Assembly (NCBI RefSeq): GCF_900116385.1 | Contig: NZ_FPCI01000001.1 | Location: 1,860,001 to 1,924,000 of the forward strand | Direction: 5' to 3' | Length of the DNA stretch: 64,000 nucleotides | Source of the DNA: Pseudoxanthomonas sp. YR558 | GTDB lineage: Bacteria; Pseudomonadota; Gammaproteobacteria; Xanthomonadales; Xanthomonadaceae | Shown: one piece after another, positions 16,687 through 24,403 of the stretch | How the letters are laid out: each line of letters starts with the position of its first letter | Position numbering within the stretch: the first letter of the stretch is position 1 | The notes under the pieces: generated by a model | What the model was told of the DNA's origin: nothing | Databases searched by the model: none | Seen by the model: the letters and a program-made list of their open reading frames with translations, nothing else | Translations under genes and position numbers: made by a program

Positions 16687-16998
16687 ATGACTATCAAACG
16701 ACATCGCGTCGTTTCGACCGAATCTCCATTTCAGAACATCACTCATGCGCTGAGGGAGCGTGCGCTGCAGTGTGCTGAGAACGAGGGTTGGCCCGTCCTG
16801 GAGGACGAGATCGAACCCTCTTTCGTAATCGCCCAGTCAAATCTTGCTCAATGCGTCGCGGGACCACTCGATCGGCGTATCCAAGAGGAAGCGTCTTTCT
16901 GGTCTGGGAGATCCCATGCGCCTCGTCGCATAGGACCGAGCACACGACGTGGATTAGCGCTTGTCACCTCGCGCGCACTGCATCGCAGCCATGGATAG
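16687..16998 (+). CDS. Small hypothetical protein, doubtful
   Basis: A 103-residue frame starting MTIKRHRVVSTESPFQNITH with a GGAG site 8 bases upstream. The first 65 or so residues look protein-like, while the Arg/Ser-rich tail (SHAPRRIGPSTRRGLALVTS) looks like out-of-frame sequence, so a frameshift may have occurred. Function unknown. Confidence 0.3.
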   Translation: MTIKRHRVVSTESPFQNITHALRERALQCAENEGWPVLEDEIEPSFVIAQSNLAQCVAGPLDRRIQEEASFWSGRSHAPRRIGPSTRRGLALVTSRALHRSHG

Positions 16999-17674
16999 CA
17001 TTTCGTTGATTATCTCCCTGCAAAGAGTTGAGTGCATCGAAGGTCGCCTCGATCCGGAAATGGATTCGCGATTGAATTCATTTCGTCTTGTTCATGAGCA
17101 GAAGCATCATAGTGGAGACGCTTGCTGGTTCTTCTTCGCCAAGGCCGACCTTACGAAGCCAGAAGCCCTTTCCCGCGCGGAGCAATGGCATGCATCGACA
17201 CACCATTCTCTTTGGCCGGGCATGCTCTATTAGCCGTCATATAAGCGATCAAGACCAATGCCACTACGCGCCTATCGAACGAAGGCTCAGAGCGAAAGAA
17301 GGCAGGTCTTCGTTCTTCGTCTTGGCCTTGGCCAGTCAATTGGCCCGCTCGCACTGAGGTCGATATGGGCTACGGCCTGCGACTCGCCAGACGTTAGCGT
17401 CAGCCGCAGGACACAGAACAATCCCGGCTACGGGGTTCGCCCCTGTTACGGCTTGTGGGCAGGATATGCCTTCAATCGTATCCCAGCCGAGCAGAAGCTA
17501 CGCGCGATGCTGGATGCGGACGGCTACTTCTTTACGCTGATCTCAATGGACGCATAGAACTTAGGACGGTAGCCGCTGCTACTTGGGGGAGCCATCGGTC
17601 TCATGTCGGTGTGGGCGTCCCTTGGCCAGGTTCGTAGCGACCGTTCTCAGGCTGTGCCAATTTTCATCTCGCGA
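16999..17674. other. Region with only weak small frames
   Basis: Two short plus-strand frames occur: 16991-17233 (MDSISLIISLQRVECIEGRL) and 17258-17557 (ending AMLDADGYFFTLISMDA). Neither has a good ribosome-binding site or a recognisable family. I treat the stretch as probable gene debris or unidentified small genes. Confidence 0.3.
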
Positions 17675-17702
17675 ATGTCCGCTATCGGCCAGAAGCGGAC
17701 AT
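17675..17702. repeat. Dispersed repeat copy 5, palindromic form
   Basis: ATGTCCGCT and AGCGGACAT form perfect 9-bp arms around the 10 bases ATCGGCCAGA. It abuts the right boundary of the attC site, so the sequence beyond the cassette junction is this repeat rather than another cassette. Confidence 0.7.
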
Positions 17703-17703
17703 C

Positions 17704-17763
17704 GAGTAACGCCTGAGTTAAGCCGTGCCGCAAAGCGGCATCGGCCTGAACGAACTGTTAGCC
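17704..17763 (-). other. Integron attC recombination site (60 bp)
   Basis: Read on the minus strand it starts GGCTAACAGTTCGTTCAGGC, passes through an imperfect hairpin GATGCCGC-TTTGC-GGCAC and ends GGCTTAACTCAGGCGTTAC. Length, spacing and sequence match the classical 60-bp attC element of resistance cassettes such as aadA (R'', L'', L', R' boxes). The stop codon TAA of the upstream gene lies inside the R'' box, as in many real cassettes. The R' core is GTTACTC rather than GTTRRRY after the crossover point, consistent with a junction to non-cassette DNA. No integron integrase gene is in the window. Confidence 0.8.
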
Positions 17764-18564
17764 GACATTGCCCGCGTCATTGAGTCGATCGCGCTCTTGC
17801 AAGAAGAACTCCACTGGAAGGATTGTTTCGACCTGCAACCCCAGCTCAGATGATAGGGCAGAGTACGTACGTGAAACGTACTTGGATGATCTGTAGAGAT
17901 AGTCAATGTCTGGACTAAAGCTCAGAATTTGAGGGATTCGATGTCCTTTGTGCAGCGCTCTCTTACAACGTTCGACGTTGTATATGCCAACGTGCTGCCA
18001 CATGCTATGCGCTGCACCACTGAATGGCATATAGGCGAATTTGTAGAGTGACTCGCACTCTGCTTCCATCGCCATATCTCGTGTGGATTTTCCGGACCAA
18101 CTCCCAAGATTCACATCAATTGCCCATTCTTGGAGCTGCGAGTTGAGCCACCGCCTTCGGTGTTCTATCAGCTCCGACAACGCAGGGTGCTTTTCTTCAT
18201 CTGGTATGTTCTCTTCTTCATTTTCAAGAAGCTCAATTTGCAGCTTCTCCTGTCCAAGACCGTATTTGATGTACTCGCGACCCCGATCAATAGGACTCTT
18301 GAGAATCCAGGCAAGAGTAATGTGCGTGTCCGTCATTGCTCTTAGAACAAGCGGCGCAAGGTTGCCGTTCCACATTCCAGGATTCTGAGCGAACTCAATG
18401 GCTAGCGTGGCTTGTCTCGCTACCAACCCAGCTATTGCGTCGGAGCCTTCATGATTGTATGTATCTGGCCGGTATAGCGCCCACCGGTCACGCATGCCTT
18501 GGGAAACGTTATCAACGTAACGCTCCAAGAAGTCTTCAAACTCAGCGCGTGACTCATTCATCAT
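17758..18564 (-). CDS. DUF5677-like protein, second gene of an integron cassette
   Basis: Protein of about 268 residues (MMNESRAEFEDFLERYVDNV). It is largely helical, with the segment NPGMWNGNLAPLVLRAMTDTHITLAW typical of DUF5677 proteins, whose function is unknown. The stop lies in the attC site. The gene start overlaps the end of the preceding gene, which shares the cassette. The start is ambiguous between ATG 18564 and the adjacent ATG 18561. Base composition is clearly lower in GC than the core genes, in keeping with a cassette origin. A defence role is possible, as for other integron cassettes, but nothing in the sequence proves it. Confidence 0.75.
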   Translation of the reverse strand: MMNESRAEFEDFLERYVDNVSQGMRDRWALYRPDTYNHEGSDAIAGLVARQATLAIEFAQNPGMWNGNLAPLVLRAMTDTHITLAWILKSPIDRGREYIKYGLGQEKLQIELLENEEENIPDEEKHPALSELIEHRRRWLNSQLQEWAIDVNLGSWSGKSTRDMAMEAECESLYKFAYMPFSGAAHSMWQHVGIYNVERCKRALHKGHRIPQILSFSPDIDYLYRSSKYVSRTYSALSSELGLQVETILPVEFFLQERDRLNDAGNVG

Positions 18565-19285
18565 GAGGGTAGTCGCAAGCAACTAGATCGTAGCTGGAAT
18601 TCCAGAAATATTGAGCCCATTCCTTGGGTGGGTCCACGAATCCAATCTGTGCCATCGTCGATGCACGTATAAAGCTTCCCGCTCTACGGGCGTCTTCTGA
18701 GTCTGGGCGGTCCAATACCGCGTTAAAGTCCGGTAGCTCGATATGAGAAGCAAAATGCACACGGCCCGCAATTAAGTTGTTCATTAGTAGCGCACCATGC
18801 AGCATGATCCCAGGTGTCTGATACTTGTCTGCTGCGCTACCAACGACTCGTTCTAGGCGTTCGACAAGCCTGTCTACGGGAATCGCTTGCGCCGGTGGTC
18901 CGACGAATCGTAGCGCGCAGCTATCGTAGAGCAAGATGAGTGGAGACAGGGCGCTGCGTATAGAGTCCAGAAGCCCCGCTGACTCCCACGAGTCCAGAAT
19001 CTGAAGCTTCTGCTGTTCGGAAAGTGAGATATACGCTGACTGGAGTGCAAAGTTCCTGATCGGCAAGTCCCAATCTTTTCCAACCGTTACGACACGCTCC
19101 AATACATCGCGTCCCCTTAGATAGCCGCTATGGTCATTTATAAGCCCTAGCCACAACAGCTCGGGAAGCAGGTCGTTTACGTAGCTGTACGACTTCATAT
19201 TCTGAAGCGCGTTCAAGGGAGAAACGAGCTTCTTCCCTCGTTTAACGTACCCAGCTAAAGCTTTCCGCTTGCCACGATTCTTCAT
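18554..19285 (-). CDS. Hypothetical protein, first gene of an integron cassette
   Basis: Protein of 243 residues starting MKNRGKRKALAGYVKRGKKL. A basic N-terminus is followed by a mostly helical body; no family or catalytic motif recognised. The ATG lies 13 bases after a GTTAGCC core site (19291-19297), where a cassette would begin, and the gene overlaps the DUF5677-like gene by 11 bases. The two would be expressed together and move together. Their tight coupling suggests a two-protein function. Confidence 0.7.
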   Translation of the reverse strand: MKNRGKRKALAGYVKRGKKLVSPLNALQNMKSYSYVNDLLPELLWLGLINDHSGYLRGRDVLERVVTVGKDWDLPIRNFALQSAYISLSEQQKLQILDSWESAGLLDSIRSALSPLILLYDSCALRFVGPPAQAIPVDRLVERLERVVGSAADKYQTPGIMLHGALLMNNLIAGRVHFASHIELPDFNAVLDRPDSEDARRAGSFIRASTMAQIGFVDPPKEWAQYFWNSSYDLVACDYPHDE

Positions 19286-19693
19286 ATGACGGCTAACTAC
19301 CTAATGGTCGGATCCCTCGGATCCTGGGGTCCGGTTATACGACTTATCCAGAGCGCACCGTATGTTGGGCTATTCCTTTGATGCAGCATGATCTTAGGGC
19401 CGCCGGATCCGGCTAACAAGCCGATGTATGGCCGGACCCAGGGTGGTCTGGACTTGGGTGCGCCGCCCTCGTTTGAGCCTCGCTAATGCGACTCTCACCC
19501 GCCTCTGAATCTGCGCTCTCGTCGGACAATTGCCCAGTTTCTACGCATGTCCGCTTTGGGTCGGTAGCTGCCGTTCCCCTATTCTGCCCAGCCTCCGTCA
19601 TCGATACTGGTACTCGAACGCGCCAAACTCCTGATACAGCGCTTAACGCAGCGTCATTCGAGAGATCACAGAGTCGGAGGTGGATGGACCACG
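19286..19693. other. Possible cassette boundary and repeat copy 6, no gene
   Basis: Minus-strand GTTAGCC at 19291-19297 and GCCCAAC at 19364-19370 could be R' and R'' of a poorly conserved attC (about 80 bp) ahead of the two-gene cassette; the inner part holds GGATCC repeats. Another GTTAGCC occurs on the minus strand at about 19411-19417. Repeat copy 6 is at 19547. No coding sequence is convincing. Confidence 0.35.
19547..19573 (+). repeat. Dispersed repeat copy 6
   Basis: ATGTCCGCTTTGGGTCGGTA followed by GCTGCCG, nearly the same as copy 1 over the first 17 bases. Confidence 0.65.
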
Positions 19694-20134
19694 CTACTTG
19701 CAGTAGCGTGGGTTGACGGTGATCACTAACTCCTTCTGCTGATGCTTGGCGATCTCTTCCTGGTCTCCGAACACGCTATAGCGGATCGATCGCATTACTG
19801 TCTCTCCAGCAGCAATGCGAGTTTGACCACACCCTCCTGGACAATAGCGAGATCTAAGCGCTCCCATTGCAGATGCTGAGCGGTCTCCGTACCTGAGCAC
19901 GAACGCATCCGTATCGCTGGAGAATGAACCGTCCTCTCTAGGCCAAGAATCAACATCGATACATATAGCACTGGTTGCGGCTGAGGCGAACTTTAGCTCG
20001 AAGGATCGATCGCTCGGCACGTCTACGTGCGTGAGCTCGAAATGGTTGTCAAGAACGTCCTTGACTGGCGCCTTACAGCCGACGGCAAGCGTGGCGATGA
20101 CAGCAAGCGATAGCCATCTAGCGTAAGTATTCAT
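19694..20134 (-). CDS. Small lipoprotein, candidate immunity protein
   Basis: A 146-residue exported lipoprotein: signal peptide MNTYARWLSLAVIATLAVGC with lipobox LAVGC (Cys20). The mature part is beta-rich and contains a CPGGCG motif and a C-terminal YCK. Its ATG overlaps the stop of a decayed zinc-peptidase-like toxin fragment as ATGA. Lipoprotein immunity proteins directly downstream of toxin C-termini are common for periplasm-acting toxins. The immunity assignment is by context; the family itself is not recognised. Confidence 0.7.
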   Translation of the reverse strand: MNTYARWLSLAVIATLAVGCKAPVKDVLDNHFELTHVDVPSDRSFELKFASAATSAICIDVDSWPREDGSFSSDTDAFVLRYGDRSASAMGALRSRYCPGGCGQTRIAAGETVMRSIRYSVFGDQEEIAKHQQKELVITVNPRYCK

Positions 20135-20433
20135 TGCGCATGATCCATGATGTGGTCGGGGTTCTTCAGCCTCAGAGGGGACGGCATTTTCCTGAAAGAA
20201 TCTTGTTGATCCTTACTGCCGTCCTTGTACGCCTTATGCCCATTGAACAGCACATCCTTATAGCCGAGGACGCCATGCGCCATCTCGTGCCCCGCCGACC
20301 AAGATAGCTTTGAACGATTCCCGTACTATGCATGCGTCGTGTTGGCGATGGCGGATTTGCCATTCCATGCCGCGAGAGTATTGGAATGCTCTTCCTTGGT
20401 CCCATCGTATTTCGCAACACAGACCGCTCTTCG
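20131..20433 (-). pseudogene. C-terminal remnant of a polymorphic toxin with an HExxH-type motif
   Basis: A minus-strand frame reads VAKYDGTKEEHSNTLAAWNG, meets TAG at 20326-20328 (between THA and YGNRSK, where TGG/Trp would fit), and continues as LSWSAGHEMAHGVLGYKDVL to a stop at 20131. HEMAH (20275-20289) is a zinc-peptidase-type motif. The frame is closed upstream by TAA at 20434-20436, next to the tandem repeats at 20438-20486, so the rest of the toxin is gone. Toxin nature is inferred from the motif, the position before a small lipoprotein gene and the C-terminal-fragment look. Confidence 0.55.
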
Positions 20434-20437
20434 TTAG

Positions 20438-20486
20438 TAACGTAACGTTACGTTAGATGCTGTTACATGCTGTTATATGCTGTTGG
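20438..20486. repeat. 18-bp palindrome followed by three tandem 10-bp repeats
   Basis: TAACGTAACGTTACGTTA (20438-20455) is a perfect palindrome. It is followed by ATGCTGTTAC, ATGCTGTTAT and ATGCTGTTGG in tandem (20457-20486). It lies where the toxin remnant ends and the Tn7-like region begins, so it may be part of a transposon left end or another recombination site. Confidence 0.6.
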
Positions 20487-20618
20487 CTCGCTTGCGACCG
20501 TTTGTCGGATACAACCATCTACGCAACAAAAAATACCGTCGTTACCCAGTTTATGGCTTGACGGGTTGTGATGAAGTCCATACGGTCAAGCGCAACGCAA
20601 CCGAACCACTCCGAACGC

Positions 20619-20882
20619 ATGAGTGCCGTTGTCAACCTCTCTCACGCTCGCGTGGAAACATCCTCTTGGCTTCTAGAGGTGCATGGTGGTGTTCTTGACT
20701 CTTCGACTACCGCCCGCGTAACGGGTTTCCGAACCGCAAGCGCCCTTCAACAAGCAAGACGAGCGGGGCGCTTGCCATTCCAGATGTTTCAAATCCCCGG
20801 GCGGCGTGGCTGGTTCTCCAGCACTCTGGAGATTGGCCGCTGGCTCGACTCGCTGAACAGGAGGACTGAATCTGGCTTATGA
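20619..20882 (+). CDS. Small DNA-binding protein, AlpA/excisionase-like
   Basis: An 87-residue protein (ATG 20619, MSAVVNLSHARVETSSWLLE; a longer start at 20568 is possible). The region SSTTARVTGFRTASALQQAR ... RRGWFSSTLEIGRWLDSL has the layout of a winged helix of the AlpA/MerR-excisionase type. It precedes the Tn7-like tns genes on the same strand and is followed by a stem-loop. It may regulate the element; function is inferred from fold resemblance only. Confidence 0.5.
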   Translation: MSAVVNLSHARVETSSWLLEVHGGVLDSSTTARVTGFRTASALQQARRAGRLPFQMFQIPGRRGWFSSTLEIGRWLDSLNRRTESGL

Positions 20883-20897
20883 ATGCGCGAAATAGAA

Positions 20898-20928
20898 GCG
20901 GGCCACGCATTAGAGGTGCGTGACCCGC
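20898..20928 (+). terminator. Stem-loop after the small DNA-binding gene
   Basis: GCGGGCCACGCA and TGCGTGACCCGC pair over 12 positions with one mismatch around a 7-base loop. There is no T-tract, so it is either a weak terminator or a structural or protein-binding element. Confidence 0.45.
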
Positions 20929-20970
20929 CAGGATTGTCGACTTGAGTCCGCCGACAACATCTATTTAGCG

Positions 20971-21022
20971 CTCCCTACGCAAGAAATCAAGCGCTGGTCC
21001 GGCCTCAGGTCGGACTAGGGAG
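20971..21022 (+). promoter_or_regulatory. Nested hairpin covering the tnsAB ribosome-binding site
   Basis: Outer arms CTCCCTA (20971-20977) and TAGGGAG (21016-21022) are perfectly complementary. An inner stem, GTCCGGCC/GGTCGGAC with loop TCA (20997-21015), has one mismatch. The right outer arm is the only Shine-Dalgarno-like sequence before ATG 21028, so the structure would hide it. Confidence 0.5.
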
Positions 21023-21027
21023 AGCTC

Positions 21028-23376
21028 ATGTACGCCGAACTAATGGATCTGGCTAGATCGCTGGGATTGCCTGCCAGCGGCCTAGCATACATAGAAGAAG
21101 CTATCGCCCAGCCTTCTAGGCTCACAGCCGCAGGGCCGGTACCAAATCGCAGTACGCGCTTCGCTTCGCTAAAGATGCGCGTGGTCATTCAAGCAGAGAG
21201 TGCGACGGTAGAGCTTGCATTTGTTCGGCGATGCGAGCTGGATATGAGCATCATCGCGATACTGGATCAACCACCGAAGATCTTCTATCAGGACTTCGAC
21301 TCGATCGGCCGCAAGCGAACGTTCTCTTACACACCAGACTACCTGATCTTCTTTCGCACATCGATTCTAGCTATTGAGTGCAAGAATCGATCAGGCTTAC
21401 TCAAGCTTTTGGAAAAGAATCCAACTTGCTATGAGCTATCTGAGAATGGAATTCAGCACCCCCTTCGCGAAAGGGCTTTCGCCGCAATGGGAATCGGATT
21501 CCAGATATTCGATGCGAGTTCTCTGACCTTTGTCGAGAAGGCTAATAACGCCTTCTTCGTTAACCATCTTAGAGGTGGCGCTACGGCACTACCCTCTCAC
21601 ATAGCGATTGTCGCGCGGAAACTTCTGGCACGAAAGCCGCTCACTATCACGCAACTCCAGTCGCGCCTCGGGCTTCCAACTGTTGATCAGATAGTCGCAA
21701 GCGTGGTTTCGCGCGACCTCTTCATCTGTGAGCGAACTCATCTCGCAACATCACCAGACACGACATGCATATTCAGTGATGAGGCGCAGTGCAGAATGCT
21801 AGAACAGGCACTGGAACAGAGGCTCATTGAACAAGAGTATTCCGAGTACGCCGTGGTGGTTGATTCGCTGACCGAGCGCCAGTCGAGCGTTCTTCATTCC
21901 AATATCAAGGCGATTCTGGATCACGTCAATGCGGGAGCTTTGCTAACTAGGCAACAGTACCGGTACTACGCTAGATGGAACGCTGCTCGCGCGAGTGGAT
22001 CCTCAACAATAGATGCGTTGACTCCAGATTACCGCTCCAGGGGCTGTGAGCCGTACCTTGACCCAAGAGCGGAGGAGGCGGCTGATCAATTTCTTCAGAA
22101 CGTCTACCTGACCCCCTCGGCACCGACACTGCTAGCAACATGGAGGCTGCTCGATCAGTATCTGAAAGATGCGGGAATGAGCATGTCATACGAGACACTG
22201 CGGAAAAGGCAGCATTCGCTAGAAAGCCGAAGAGTGCTCTCGCGCCGTATTGGAATGAGAGCGGCGCTAGCCGGAGCTCCTCCCGTGTCAGCGTTTGATC
22301 GAGAACTGAGCCCCACTGTGGGCTGGCAACGCGCACATGTTGATTCGACTGAAATTCCGGTTAAGGGATTCCTCGATTGGCTTGGATCTCTCTCTACAGG
22401 AAAGCTCAAGCTGTATGCGCTTGTCGACGACGCGCACTCATACACATATGCCGAGTGGATGTGCTTCCACGGCGGCACGGACGCTCTATCTCTCCTCCTC
22501 CGAGAGTGCGCTCGACGCCATGGCAGAGTTCCTCACTGCATCGTCGGTGACCAGGGCTCGGAGAACATCTCCGTTTACTGGCAGTCAGTCACAGCCTTCT
22601 TTTCCATCGATCTCGAAGAACGACCCGCAGGTGCGTCACGCTATGGCGGAAAGGGTGAGTCCTTCTTTGGAAGAATAAAGAAGCTGTTCTTTCGAAACAT
22701 GCCGGGAAACACAAAGAATGACAGGAAAGGGCGGCACTCGGATTCGAAACATCGAGGACGAGCTCATGCCATTCACACCATCCGAGCTCTTGTCGGCCTG
22801 TCAAAACGTTTTACTTCTTTCTTGAATCGCCGACCTCTTTCGAAAGAACTTCTGTCACCGGAATCCCTCATGGCGCTCGATGACGAGCGCTTCTCATGCT
22901 TGGGAATTAAGGTCGATGCGAGCTCCATGGAGTTCTTGGCTAGGACTGCCATCCTGGATGGGACCCGCATGTACTCCTATCTCAAGGGTATTACTTACTG
23001 CGGAGAGCAATATTTCTCCGACGAGCTTCGCGACCGGTCACTCGATGGCAAAGTCGTCAACATCTCTTACGAGCCGTACGACCCGACGACCATTTACGTT
23101 GAGGCCAATAATCGCTGGTACACCCTTCACAGCAGCGCTCACGTGGTAGTCCGCGCCTTGGGCCGGGACGAGCGCACAGCCCGGGTCCATTTCATGCGCA
23201 ACTCTGGAGAAGCACGTGCGCGCGCCAAGCGCGAGTTTGATCGCGAGACTGCTGACTTGACCATGGACGGCATGAGGTCGGCCGCCGCCTTCAAAGCGCT
23301 CGATCCGCCAGAGCCATCGACTGCTGACTACTTTGCAGAAGCTCGGAACCTCCTTGTGGGGCCGCCCAATGAATGA
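21028..23376 (+). CDS. TnsA-TnsB fusion transposase of a Tn7-like element
   Basis: A 782-residue protein joining both strand-cleaving activities. The N-terminal ~200 residues form a TnsA-type PD-(D/E)xK nuclease: VELAF, SYTPDYLIFF and AIECKNRSG give the acidic and Lys residues. A linker with helix-turn-helix segments follows, then the TnsB/DDE integrase with Asp in WQRAHVDSTEIPVKG (about residue 435), Asp in CIVGDQGSENIS and Glu in GGKGESFFGRIKKLFF. A beta-rich C-terminal domain follows. Separate tnsA and tnsB genes are usual for Tn7; fusions are known in some Tn7-like branches. It overlaps tnsC by 8 bases. All catalytic residues look intact. Confidence 0.92.
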   Translation: MYAELMDLARSLGLPASGLAYIEEAIAQPSRLTAAGPVPNRSTRFASLKMRVVIQAESATVELAFVRRCELDMSIIAILDQPPKIFYQDFDSIGRKRTFSYTPDYLIFFRTSILAIECKNRSGLLKLLEKNPTCYELSENGIQHPLRERAFAAMGIGFQIFDASSLTFVEKANNAFFVNHLRGGATALPSHIAIVARKLLARKPLTITQLQSRLGLPTVDQIVASVVSRDLFICERTHLATSPDTTCIFSDEAQCRMLEQALEQRLIEQEYSEYAVVVDSLTERQSSVLHSNIKAILDHVNAGALLTRQQYRYYARWNAARASGSSTIDALTPDYRSRGCEPYLDPRAEEAADQFLQNVYLTPSAPTLLATWRLLDQYLKDAGMSMSYETLRKRQHSLESRRVLSRRIGMRAALAGAPPVSAFDRELSPTVGWQRAHVDSTEIPVKGFLDWLGSLSTGKLKLYALVDDAHSYTYAEWMCFHGGTDALSLLLRECARRHGRVPHCIVGDQGSENISVYWQSVTAFFSIDLEERPAGASRYGGKGESFFGRIKKLFFRNMPGNTKNDRKGRHSDSKHRGRAHAIHTIRALVGLSKRFTSFLNRRPLSKELLSPESLMALDDERFSCLGIKVDASSMEFLARTAILDGTRMYSYLKGITYCGEQYFSDELRDRSLDGKVVNISYEPYDPTTIYVEANNRWYTLHSSAHVVVRALGRDERTARVHFMRNSGEARARAKREFDRETADLTMDGMRSAAAFKALDPPEPSTADYFAEARNLLVGPPNE

Positions 23377-24403
23377 TGCTCTTCCGTTTGAACCTTTCAA
23401 GCATTCACGATTCGAAGACACGATCGGGCTTGCACATGCTGCCGCCGTGATGGCACGGCCTGGCGACGTCATCTTGATAGTAGGTCCCTCAGGCGTTGGA
23501 AAGACCGTGCTACTTGATGCTTTGATGGACAGGCTCGTCGGCGAACCAGAGCTCTGGCCTCCAGGCGACCGGCCCATGGTCCGCGTCGATCTGGACGTCA
23601 TCGAGTCGGGAGGACTGATGAAAGCCGTCGCTTACGAGTACAACCGGGCATTGAGCAATCCATTTATGACCCCGGAGCTCGACCCCCTGGCATCTGTAAG
23701 AAAGATCAATACCGAGACCGCTCTTAGAGCTAGCGCAAGATCTCTCGCGCATGCACGCGGCGTTCGATATCTAGCCATGGACGAAATCAATCACATTCAA
23801 CCTAGCCGTCCAGCTACAGCTTCAAATAGGCTTGACAGCCTGAAGATGCTTGCAGGATCTAACAACAAGAACCCGAAGAAGGGCGACGTTGTTCTGATCT
23901 TGGCCGGCCATTACTCGGTGCTCGATCTGCTTAGATTCAACCGTCAGTTGCATCGCAGAATATTTGTGATTGCTATACATCCATACTCCGATCTAAGCAG
24001 GTCTGACGTCCTAGAGTGGGAGAGAATTCTCGTGTGGGCCGAGGGCGTGTTTGGATTCGAGTCCGGCATGCTTAGGTCCATCAATGACCTTATTTTCGAA
24101 GCCAGCTTTGGCTGTATTGGCCACCTTACTAGGAGGCTGGAGTTTGCCGAAGCAATCCGGACCAGCAGAGGCGATGATCGCCTTACGTTGGAACATGTCG
24201 CCATGGCTGCACCTTTCGCATCCTTTATGGAGGATATGAAAGATGAGATCCATGGCTTCTCTCAACTCACCGCAACGAGCGATTGGGGCGGGCGAGTCAT
24301 TGCTCGCATGCAGGGGCCGACCAAGGCAGAAGCCCGCAAAGAGAAGCGTGGTCGTCGTGGCCGCAGGAAGGTTGGAGCTCGCGACAACGTCGGTGCGAAA
24401 TGA
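23369..24403 (+). CDS. TnsC-like AAA+ ATPase
   Basis: Transposition regulator of 344 residues that links the target-selection protein to the transposase. Start ATG 23369 (MNDALPFEPFKHSRFEDTIG) overlaps the tnsAB stop. Walker A is VGPSGVGKTVLL (about residues 33-44) and Walker B is RYLAMDEINHIQ, followed by sensor segments (VVLILAGHYS). The C-terminus is Lys/Arg-rich (KEKRGRRGRRKVGA). The stop overlaps the start of tniQ as ATGA. Confidence 0.92.
   Translation: MNDALPFEPFKHSRFEDTIGLAHAAAVMARPGDVILIVGPSGVGKTVLLDALMDRLVGEPELWPPGDRPMVRVDLDVIESGGLMKAVAYEYNRALSNPFMTPELDPLASVRKINTETALRASARSLAHARGVRYLAMDEINHIQPSRPATASNRLDSLKMLAGSNNKNPKKGDVVLILAGHYSVLDLLRFNRQLHRRIFVIAIHPYSDLSRSDVLEWERILVWAEGVFGFESGMLRSINDLIFEASFGCIGHLTRRLEFAEAIRTSRGDDRLTLEHVAMAAPFASFMEDMKDEIHGFSQLTATSDWGGRVIARMQGPTKAEARKEKRGRRGRRKVGARDNVGAK

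Noticed and set aside
20172-20420. 82-codon minus-strand frame
   Set aside because: The protein-like signal (GHEMAHGVLGY) is in another minus-strand frame; this one is a shadow of it.
20457-20486. Tandem 10-mers as a CRISPR array
   Set aside because: No spacers, units are contiguous, and no cas genes occur anywhere in the window.
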